From G965216255 sp965216255 (GTDB lineage: Bacteria > Bacteroidota > Rhodothermia > Rhodothermales > Bin80), in contig OZ244148.1 of assembly GCA_965216255.1 (NCBI GenBank), forward strand, positions 2,294,001 to 2,358,000: a DNA stretch of 64,000 nucleotides, written 5' to 3'. A program made the position numbers and the translations under genes. Within the stretch, counting starts at the first letter, position 1, and the number at the start of each line of letters is the position of its first letter. This document shows, one piece after another, positions 24,278 to 31,116 of this stretch. The notes beneath the pieces were generated by a model. The model saw only the letters and a program-made list of their open reading frames with translations, did no database searches and was not told where the DNA came from.

Positions 24278-24562
24278 GCCCTGGTATAGTAGGATACTAT
24301 TTCAAGTGAAGATTACATGAAGAGTTTTGGCTTGACCTCTGGAGAAGCGACCGGGCGGCTTCGACGGCTAATCAATCTGGTATTCGCGTGCTAAGCCCCG
24401 AAGGACCATAACGCATGATTTCGGTTTCGACGGGAGCTGCCACTATCTCTGAACGCGCGCTCACCAGCAAGAGAGCTGGCTATCGCAAGGGCATATCGTG
24501 GGTTCTCCTTACCGTGCCCGATCGCTTCTCCATAGGCCATTTCTTTGGTTACAAGATACGAG
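24278..24562 (-). ncRNA. Candidate bridge RNA region of the IS110/IS1111-type element
   Basis: This is the non-coding end downstream of the transposase. In IS1111-type elements this end is known to encode the bridge RNA, whose loops pair with target and donor DNA. The assignment rests on position and family; no fold was computed and no guide loops were identified. Confidence 0.35.
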
Positions 24563-25702
24563 TCAGGCGGCCTTCGGCAACGGCGAGCCCGTGTGCATAC
24601 GCAACGCCTCCCAGAGAAAGCCCACCAGTTCACGCGCCACCGCCGTGTTGGCCACGCATCGCGACTTCGTCTGACTCAGTTTGCGGAATCTCTTGTACAG
24701 CCGGCACTGGGCCTTCCATGCCAGTAGAACGACCGCGGCCGAGACGCCCTGCTGCCGTTCGCGTAGCACTTTACTGCACCGCGGCGGGACTGCATACTTC
24801 CATGCTGTAGATACCAGTGCCTTCCGCACGTGCGTATTACCCGTCTTCGTGATGGAACCGCGTTGCGTGTGATCTGCCGAGCTGTACTCGCTCGGCACCA
24901 GGCCGAGATACGCCATTAACTGGCGCGGATGCGCGAAGCGACGGATATCTCCCAACTCGCACACCAGCGTCATGGCCGTCACAAAGCCAATGCCCCGGAA
25001 GGCCATCAGCACCCCCACGGGCTCTCTGTAGCGGTCCTTTTCGGCTTCCTCCGCCAGATGCTGTTCCAGTCTGTGCACTTCCTGCTCCAGATACGTCAGC
25101 TTGTGCAGATACGTCTGCAGCGTGACCTGGTCCACCGCCCTTGCCGGCAAGGCACGAATCCACTTCCAATGGGCCTTCGTCCAGTTTGTGGCACCGGTGT
25201 ACCGAAAGCCCCGGGTCTGAATGAAAGACAGAATCCGCTGCTTGGTGCGCGTGATAGACTCCACCAGGTCAGCGCGGCAGCGCAAAAGGGACCGGGCTGC
25301 TTCCTGCTCCTCTTCCGGTACGCACACCGGCGTCAGCAGCCCTTTGGCATACAACGTGGCCAGCTTCATCGCATCCCGTCGATCAGTCTTGATACGCTCG
25401 CCCGGTCGACGCGGAATGGATGAGGGGGCGATCACGTCGCAGTGCACGCCCTGCACCTGCAGCGCACGCTGCAGGCCGAATCCGCAGGACGACGCTTCGT
25501 AGCAGCAACGAACCTCGCCGTAGCGCCTCTGTAACTTCTGCACATACTTGCGGATTCTCGGCATGTCGTGCGGCAACTGCCGCTCGTCAATTACCTCGCC
25601 CGTGCTGTCGTCGTACACGCAAAGCGCAATGGTCTTCTTGTGCACGTCCATGCCGACAACCAGCGAGGAGGCCGAAGTGAATGTTGGGGTGTATCTTTGC
25701 AT
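24563..25702 (-). CDS. IS110-family transposase (DEDD type)
   Basis: The product has 379 residues and is apparently intact. The N-terminal RuvC-like DEDD domain shows the acidic residues in VVGMDVHKKTIALCVYD, CCYEASSCGFGL and IKTDRRDAMKLATLY. The C-terminal Transposase_20 domain has LMAFRGIGFVTAMTL, LMAYLGLVPSEYSS and the serine-bearing GSITKTGNTHVRKALVSTAW. IS110 recombinases catalyse RNA-guided excision and insertion without classical terminal repeats. It is transcribed in the same direction as the intron around it. Because the gene is complete, this is the youngest layer of the nest. Confidence 0.93.
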   Translation of the reverse strand: MQRYTPTFTSASSLVVGMDVHKKTIALCVYDDSTGEVIDERQLPHDMPRIRKYVQKLQRRYGEVRCCYEASSCGFGLQRALQVQGVHCDVIAPSSIPRRPGERIKTDRRDAMKLATLYAKGLLTPVCVPEEEQEAARSLLRCRADLVESITRTKQRILSFIQTRGFRYTGATNWTKAHWKWIRALPARAVDQVTLQTYLHKLTYLEQEVHRLEQHLAEEAEKDRYREPVGVLMAFRGIGFVTAMTLVCELGDIRRFAHPRQLMAYLGLVPSEYSSADHTQRGSITKTGNTHVRKALVSTAWKYAVPPRCSKVLRERQQGVSAAVVLLAWKAQCRLYKRFRKLSQTKSRCVANTAVARELVGFLWEALRMHTGSPLPKAA

Positions 25703-27013
25703 GAGGCTGTTCCGGTTTGGGTGAATGTGGTGAACGAGCTAATGTAGCTCGCCCAGCCGGAGCAGTCCTACTATAAGATCTCTGCTGACTTCTGCGTTGC
25801 GGTCACGTGCCTTACGACACGTTCAGTCCGGCTTAGCCGGACACAACGCAGATCTCCCAGGGTAAGACCAACCGCCTTCCCCGCACACCTGCCGAATCTA
25901 CCACCCCGACGCATAGATGACGCGGACTTTGCGATAACCGGCTCGCTCGTCCGATCGGGTAGGCCTCGTATTCGGTTCTTGTTCATCAGGTCGCGGGTTT
26001 GCTACACGCTTCCTTCAGACCGCGCCTCACGACGACGCCCTTGCGCTTCGCTAATCCTTCGCCGCCATCTGGCTGGATAGAGGACTTGCACCTCCAAGCT
26101 GTTGATCATGCCTGGCACACCGGTAGGCCCCGGGTTTCCCCGGGGCCCCCGCACAGATCCGGACGTGCCCGTTAAGGCATCCGGCTCCTCCCTCAGGTCG
26201 CGCCGCCGCGCATGACGTTAATGGGCCGGCTAACCAACCCATAGCCGTAACCGAACCATCCCATGTGACACACGAAGTCCGGCTCTGCGTCCGGTGTGTG
26301 TTGGGTTGTCCGATTTCCCCTCGGGTGCGACGCTTCGCTCCACCAACTCCGCCGCGCGGTCCTCCGCGCTTTGTTCGCCGGCTTCATCGCTACTATCATC
26401 GCATCTGACTCCTCCTCGCCGTTCATCCTCCGCTCGGCAATGCCTTGGCTTTGGCGGCCCCGCCCTAAGCGCTGGGCAGCGAGGAGGCCTCCCAGGTCCC
26501 AACCTTGTACGTACATACGTGCCTGAGTTCTTGGACGCCGCGGAGCCCTCTTGAACCTCACCATATCGGTCCAATCAGTATTGCCTTCAGCCAACACGAG
26601 GACTTCGGCACTCCGAACAATGGTCCTTTCGGCGCTCATTAGCTCCGCCCATATGCGCCCCTGCCGACGCTTCGCCCGTTCCCTCACGAGAACGACCGCA
26701 CGGCTTGGGGAGAGATATGGATTGGTTATATCCTTTACCACAGAGGACTTACACCTCCTGTACTTGGCCAGTTAGCCTGGCGCACCGTGTTGCAACTCCT
26801 TCCATCTTGCATGCATGCCAGTGCCAGTACCCCGGCGGAAATAGACCGGTGCACGTGTCGTTCTCTTCCCGGTCTACCAGCGGCCTTCCCCATGACACCG
26901 GAGGGTCGGCTTCCGCATTGCCCTTTTCGAGGCCTGCTCGGCATTCACTGCGCGTTCCGGCCTGCATGCTCGCTAAATCGCCTAAGCGATCCTTTTGCCA
27001 AAGTGCTTCAGTC

Positions 27014-27682
27014 ATCGCGGTAGGCCCCGGGTTTCCCCGGGGCCCCCGCACAGATCCGGACGTGCCCGTTAAGGCATCCGGCTCCTCCCTCAGGTCGCGC
27101 CGCCGCGCATGACGTTAATGGGCCGGCTAACCAACCCATAGCCGTAACCGAACCATCCCATGTGACACACGAAGTCCGGCTCTGCGTCCGGTGTGTGTTG
27201 GGTTGTCCGATTTCCCCTCGGGTGCGACGCTTCGCTCCACCAACTCCGCCGCGCGGTCCTCCACGCTTTGTTCGCCGGCTTCATCGCTACTATCATCGCA
27301 TCTGACTCCTCCTCGCCGTTCATCCTCCGCTCGGCAATGCCTTGGCTTTGGTGGCCCCGCCCTAAGCGCTGGGCAGCGAGGAGGCCTCCCAGGTCCCAAC
27401 CTTGTACGTACATACGTGCCTGAGTTCTTGGACGCCGCGGAGCCCTCTTGAACCTCACCATATCGGTCCAATCAGTATTGCCTTCAGCCAACACGAGGAC
27501 TTCGGCACTCCGAACAATGGTCCTTTCGGCGCTCATTAGCTCCGCCCATATGCACCCCTGCCGACGCTTCGCCCGTTCCCTCACGAGAACGACCGCACGG
27601 CTTGGGGAGAGATATGGATTGGTTATATCCTTTACCACAGAGGACTTACACCTCCTGTACTTGGCCAGTTAGCCTGGCGCAC
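27014..27682 (-). mobile_element. Group II intron A, copy 2 (uninterrupted)
   Basis: The 669-bp intron has 5' end GTGCGCCAGGCTAACTGG at 27682 and 3' end CCTACCGCGAT at 27014. The empty site in the clean copy of intron C reads AACAACATG|GACTGAAGC, exactly the two flanks here. Domain V and VI are as in copy 1, with the GC-rich 9-bp DVI stem and a candidate bulged A in CCTACC. It keeps the reverse-transcriptase start MNGEEESDAMIVAMKPANKA (ATG at 27323) but nothing further of the enzyme. The 5' exon end (CAACATG) resembles that of copy 1 (CAACACG), consistent with one intron-binding sequence recognised at two places. Confidence 0.93.
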
Positions 27683-27885
27683 CATGTTGTTACCTCCATA
27701 AACCGCCTTGGTCGCTACCAACTGAAACGACAGCTGTTGCGTGGGATTCGCACCCACAAGGAAGAAGCGCCTTATCACGGCGCACGGTGCGGATGGGCTG
27801 GCGGCGCCGTCCGCGGCGGAGATCGAAATCGGCGGACCGCCATTCAAATCAGGGTCCCTCCTCGGGCGCAGACCGGAACTGGAGC

Positions 27886-29328
27886 ATGAGCGCCAAGCCA
27901 AGACATACGCTCGCCGAACGGCTCGACGCCATTACCGAGTTCGACCGAGAGCCGGTCTCCTCGAATCGCCTTCAGGGACCCGGCAGCTTCATCGGCCTCT
28001 ACGCCGGCGAGCATGTGGCGGGCACCGAGTTCGTGATCGGCCCCCTGTTCGTGGCCCACGGGGTGGCGGCCGGCGACCTAATCACGGGCCTGCTTTTGGG
28101 CAACCTCCTGGCCGTGCTCTCCTGGGCGTTCATCTGCGCACCGATCGCGACGCGCACACGCCTGAACCTCTACTGGAAGCTCCGCAAGATTGCTGGAGCC
28201 AACCTGCTTATTATATACAATATCGTCAACGCCCTCATGTTCTGCTTCCTGGCGGGGGCCATGATTTCGGTTGCCACCACGGCGGTGGGTATTCCCTTCG
28301 ACATGGCGATGCCCGGCCTCAGTGACGTTTATCCCAACAGCGTGGGCTGGGTCGTGACGGTGCTCATGGTGGGGGCTGTTGTGACGGTTCTGGCAATCCT
28401 GGGCTTCGAAAAGATCGCCTATTTCTCGAAAGTGGCCGCACCCTGGATGCTGCTGGTCTTTGTCGCTAGTGCCCTCGCCGTGCTGCCGCAGCTCGGGGTA
28501 AGCGCACCGGGCGACTTCTGGCAGGTAGCCAACGAGAAGATCTGGACGGGGGTGCCCCTGGAGGGACGTGTGCGGTTCACGTTCTGGCACGTAGTGTTCT
28601 TCGCCTGGTTCACGAACATGGCGATGCATATCGGAATGGCGGACATGACCATCCTGCGCTACGCCAAGAAATGGCGCTACGGCTTTGCGAGCGCCGTCGG
28701 CATGTACCTGGGGCACTTCATCGCCTGGATCGCATCCGGCATCCTGGTGGCGCTCGCGCTGCAGACGGGCTCAGAGGTCGCACCCGGCCCGATCGCCTAC
28801 CTGGGCGCCGGCGTAGCGGGCCTTGCTGCCGTGGTCATCGCTGGCTGGACCACGGCAAATCCAACGATCTACCGTGCGGGGCTGGCTGTGCAGACCATCA
28901 CGCCGGACTGGAAACGCTGGAAGGTGACCCTGGTCGTGGGCGCCGTTACGTCGGTCGCTGCGCTCTTTCCGGCGCTGATGATGCGACTTCTGGACTTTGT
29001 GGCACTCTACGGGCTACTACTAATGCCCATGGGGGCGGTAGTCTTCGCGGATTTCTGGCTGCTGCCTAAACTCGGCCTGCGGCAGGACTATGCAGACTGG
29101 AAGCAGCTCCTCTTCAGCTGGCCGGCAGCGCTGGCCTGGTTCATGACACTCGGAGGCTGCCTGCTATTGAATCTCGTCTGGGGCATGGAGATCTTCTTCT
29201 TGGGCCTGCCCGGCTGGTTCATCGCCACGGGCATCTATGTCTGCCTGAGCCTGGTGCAGCAGAGGTCGACTCCAGCGGCGGACCCGGCGCTGGCGGCCAC
29301 GCATGCCAATGCTGGAGGCCAGCCATGA
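27886..29328 (+). CDS. NCS1-type (cytosine/purine-like) permease
   Basis: From the ATG at 27886 the product is 480 residues with about twelve membrane segments. Features of nucleobase:cation symporter-1 proteins include GPGSFIGLYAGEHVAGTEFV, the long hydrophobic run around FFAWFTNMAMHIGMADMTIL and AGWTTANPTIYRAGLA near helix 8. NCS1 carriers import nucleobases, hydantoins or vitamins, but the adjoining sugar isomerase gene hints that this one may carry a sugar or related compound (inference). The upstream frame extension lacks a start signal. Its stop overlaps the next start in ATGA. Intron C ends 100 bp upstream, so the promoter region was probably disturbed. Confidence 0.85.
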   Translation: MSAKPRHTLAERLDAITEFDREPVSSNRLQGPGSFIGLYAGEHVAGTEFVIGPLFVAHGVAAGDLITGLLLGNLLAVLSWAFICAPIATRTRLNLYWKLRKIAGANLLIIYNIVNALMFCFLAGAMISVATTAVGIPFDMAMPGLSDVYPNSVGWVVTVLMVGAVVTVLAILGFEKIAYFSKVAAPWMLLVFVASALAVLPQLGVSAPGDFWQVANEKIWTGVPLEGRVRFTFWHVVFFAWFTNMAMHIGMADMTILRYAKKWRYGFASAVGMYLGHFIAWIASGILVALALQTGSEVAPGPIAYLGAGVAGLAAVVIAGWTTANPTIYRAGLAVQTITPDWKRWKVTLVVGAVTSVAALFPALMMRLLDFVALYGLLLMPMGAVVFADFWLLPKLGLRQDYADWKQLLFSWPAALAWFMTLGGCLLLNLVWGMEIFFLGLPGWFIATGIYVCLSLVQQRSTPAADPALAATHANAGGQP

Positions 29329-29498
29329 AACGGACGCTTCAACTGGTTTCTGCCCTCGGCCTTATGCTCACGATCGCTCCCGCCATGCTGGTCCTGCCCG
29401 GCTTGCTGACCTGGCAGGCGCACGCCATGCTGATGGCCCTCGGCACCGTACTGTGGTTTGCCGCTACCCCGTTTTGGATGCGCGGCAGGCCGTCCTGA
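29325..29498 (+). CDS. Small two-helix membrane protein
   Basis: This 57-residue frame starts MKRTLQLVSALGLMLTIAPA and overlaps the permease stop by 4 bp (ATGA), a coupling pattern that supports real translation. It is almost wholly hydrophobic, with two predicted membrane helices separated by LLTWQAH, and a basic tail WMRGRPS. Its position between the permease and the isomerase suggests an accessory subunit of the transporter or an unrelated operon passenger. No family was recognised. Confidence 0.6.
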   Translation: MKRTLQLVSALGLMLTIAPAMLVLPGLLTWQAHAMLMALGTVLWFAATPFWMRGRPS

Positions 29499-29541
29499 TA
29501 TACCCCGTGGAAGTGCCGACCTCCGCACGACGCCGGGCCAT

Positions 29542-30840
29542 ATGCCAGACAACGCCATGCTAAGACCAGACCAAGACCAAAGCACCCATAACTGCAAGGC
29601 CGACGCGCACCGGCAGAACCTGGAGCACCTGGGCGAGCTGCTCGCGCGGCGCTCCATGAACATGGATACGGTCATCGCGCAGGTGGCGGCCTTCGACGTG
29701 GCCGTTCCGTCCTGGGCCCTCGGTGCGGGCGGCACCCGCTTCGGGCGCTTCTGCAGCGGCGGCGAGCCTCAGAATATCTTCGAGAAGGTGGAAGACGCCG
29801 CCATCATCCACCGACTGAGCGGTGCAACGCCCCGCGTCTCGCTGCACCTTCCCTGGGATGAGCCTGACGACCCGGCGGCGCTACGCGCGCATGCCGCAGC
29901 CCTGCATCTGGGCTTTGACGCCGTCAACTCCAACACTTTTCAGGACCAGCCGGGCCAGCGGCACAGCTACAAGTTCGGATCACTCTGCCACAGCGATGCC
30001 GCCGTGCGCGAGCAGGCCATCCAGCACCACTTACACGTCATCCGTGTAGGCCAGGCGCTGGGCTCCGATGCGCTCACCGTTTGGCTAGCCGACGGGAGCA
30101 ACTATCCGGGGCAAATGCACCTTCGGGGCAGTTTCGAGCGTGTACAAGCAAGCCTTCAGGAGATCTACGCCCACCTGCCCCGGAGCTGGCGGCTCTTCAC
30201 GGAGCACAAGCCGTTCGAGCCGGCCTTCTACGCCACCGTCGTCCAGGACTGGGGCACATCGCTCATGCTGGCGCAGGACCTCGGCGAAAGAGCGCTGTGT
30301 CTCGTGGATTTGGGACATCACCTGCCGGGCACCAATGTCGAACTGGTGGTGGCGCGGCTCATTGCGGCAGGCAAACTGGGCGGCTTCCATTTCAACGACT
30401 CGACGTACGGCGACGACGACCTGACGGCAGGCTCCATACGACCTTACCAGCTCTTCTTGGTCTTCGCCGAGCTGGCGGACGCGGCAGCAGAGCTGGGCGA
30501 TGCATTCAGGCCTGCGTACATGATCGATCAGAGCCACAATGTGAAGGATCCGATCGAGGCGCTGCTCATGACGGTGGATAGCCTGCAGCAGGCGTATGCC
30601 AAGGCGCTGCTTATTCGACGCAGCGCCCTTTCCTACTATCAGGAGGTCAATGATGTGGTGATGGCGGAGCTGACGCTTAGGGATGCCTATGAGACGGACG
30701 TGCGCCCGCTCGTAGCAGAGGCCCGGCAGCGACGCGGCGGTGCGCTTGATCCGGTCGCAGCCTTTCGCGCCTCCGGCTACCGGGCCGCCAGGGCCGAAGA
30801 GCGGACCCGCAGCATGTACGCTCCCCCGCAGAGTCTGTAA
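29542..30840 (+). CDS. L-rhamnose isomerase/sugar isomerase family protein
   Basis: The product is 432 residues from the ATG at 29542; a second ATG five codons later is possible. It resembles the xylose-isomerase-like TIM-barrel L-rhamnose isomerases of the Pseudomonas stutzeri type. Metal and substrate residues are in VSLHLPWDEP, FTEHKPFEPAFY, CLVDLGHHLPGTN, GGFHFNDSTYGDDD and MIDQSHNVKDPIEA. The reaction would interconvert an aldose and ketose such as L-rhamnose/L-rhamnulose or D-allose. It follows the permease and small membrane protein on the same strand, so they form a likely uptake and isomerisation operon. No kinase or aldolase gene is next to it. Confidence 0.9.
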   Translation: MPDNAMLRPDQDQSTHNCKADAHRQNLEHLGELLARRSMNMDTVIAQVAAFDVAVPSWALGAGGTRFGRFCSGGEPQNIFEKVEDAAIIHRLSGATPRVSLHLPWDEPDDPAALRAHAAALHLGFDAVNSNTFQDQPGQRHSYKFGSLCHSDAAVREQAIQHHLHVIRVGQALGSDALTVWLADGSNYPGQMHLRGSFERVQASLQEIYAHLPRSWRLFTEHKPFEPAFYATVVQDWGTSLMLAQDLGERALCLVDLGHHLPGTNVELVVARLIAAGKLGGFHFNDSTYGDDDLTAGSIRPYQLFLVFAELADAAAELGDAFRPAYMIDQSHNVKDPIEALLMTVDSLQQAYAKALLIRRSALSYYQEVNDVVMAELTLRDAYETDVRPLVAEARQRRGGALDPVAAFRASGYRAARAEERTRSMYAPPQSL

Positions 30841-31116
30841 GGCCAGCGGCCCGCACTCCGCCGCGTCATGGGGTTCCAAGCTATGCCACGGCGGCCATAG
30901 CCCAATACTCCCCATTAGTTGTGTACGCGTGCGCCACCCGGATGGCTTTCAATACGAAAGTTCCCCTTTTGCTCACCTCATTTATTGAAGATAGTCAGGA
31001 ATACATACCAATATGTATAAGGAGCATAAGACGATGACCCTAAGCACGTGAGGCCATCTATGACCCCATGTTAAAGAAGATCTTACCAGCGAAAGGTACT
31101 TTGCTGGGTACAGTCG

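Larger units (their letters stand above)
24278..25774 (-). mobile_element. IS110-family (IS1111-like) insertion sequence inside intron B
   Basis: The element sits between two copies of ATAGTAG, at 24,271-24,277 and 25,768-25,774 (read as CTACTAT on the plus strand), at the domain III/IV boundary of intron B. It holds one transposase gene. Subterminal inverted repeats TATAGTAGGA occur at 24,285-24,294 and, inverted, at 25,766-25,775. Long non-coding DNA of about 285 bp lies downstream of the transposase and only about 70 bp upstream. Short subterminal repeats and a long downstream non-coding end are typical of the IS1111 subgroup. Exact ends are uncertain by several bases. Confidence 0.8.
23962..26120 (-). 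mobile_element. Group IIC intron B inside intron A, interrupted by an IS110-type element
   Basis: The 5' end GTGTGCCAGGCATGATCAAC at 26120 and domain V GAACCGCCGTG...CGGTGGTGTGG match the well-known group IIC type (Oceanobacillus iheyensis intron: GTGTGCCCGGCATGG and GAACCGCC...GGTGGTGTGG). The conserved AGAAGTCAGCAGAG is also present near 25,790. The 3' end is CCTATCCCGAT at 23962, after the domain VI stem GGTGGGGGCC/GGCCCCCACC. Copy 2 of intron A, which lacks B, proves both borders (CCTACCG|CGAT). Without the IS it is about 660 bp. Insertion lies immediately 3' of the GC-rich domain VI hairpin of intron A, the kind of stem-loop that IIC introns target. Confidence 0.92.
23958..26785 (-). mobile_element. 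Group II intron A, copy 1, interrupted by intron B
   Basis: The 5' end GTGCGCCAGGCTAACTGG lies at 26785 and the 3' end CGAT lies at 23958-23961, separated from the rest of A by intron B. Without B the length is 669 bp, equal to copy 2. The empty-site comparison with intron C at 42.7 kb gives the exon junction TTGCAACACG|GGAAGCCC. Domain V reads GAGCCGGATGCC...GGCACGTCCGG and domain VI ends in a 9-bp GC stem (GGCCCCGGG-GAAA-CCCGGGGCC). Inside is only the first part of a reverse-transcriptase reading frame (MNGEEESDAMIVAMKPANKA), joined to domain IV/V sequence, so the RT was deleted. It differs from copy 2 by about three bases. Confidence 0.92.
23411..27785 (-). mobile_element. Group II intron C, copy 1, carrying nested introns A (twice), B and an IS110-type element
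   Basis: The intron 5' end is GTGCGCCGTGATAAG at 27785 and the 3' end is CCGACTCTAC at 23411 (minus strand). Domain V is seen as GAGCCGGGTGCGG...CCGCACGCCCGGTTC near 23,550, followed by a long CGGCGGGAGG/CCTCCCGCCG stem. The same intron occurs without insertions at 42,194-43,071 (878 bp), which gives exact borders. Removing intron A copy 1 with its contents (23,958-26,785) and copy 2 (27,014-27,682) leaves 103 + 228 + 547 = 878 bp, the identical length. Only about three substitutions separate the two C copies. No reverse transcriptase remains. The flanking exons lie upstream of, and antisense to, the NCS1 permease gene and were not recognised. Confidence 0.93.

Noticed and set aside
23697..24320. 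207-residue plus-strand frame, with a similar 208-residue frame at 42,480-43,106
   Set aside because: Antisense to intron C (and B); the similarity again reflects intron copies. No family features.
26193..26741. 182-residue minus-strand open frame, repeated almost unchanged at 27,090-27,638
   Set aside because: It is the ribozyme RNA of intron A read as protein. The two copies are identical because the intron was copied, not because a protein is conserved; only the short RT start inside it is real coding ancestry.
31001..31018. ATACATA/TATGTAT hairpin as terminator of the sugar isomerase operon
   Set aside because: A 7-bp A+T stem without a T-run is too weak to call.
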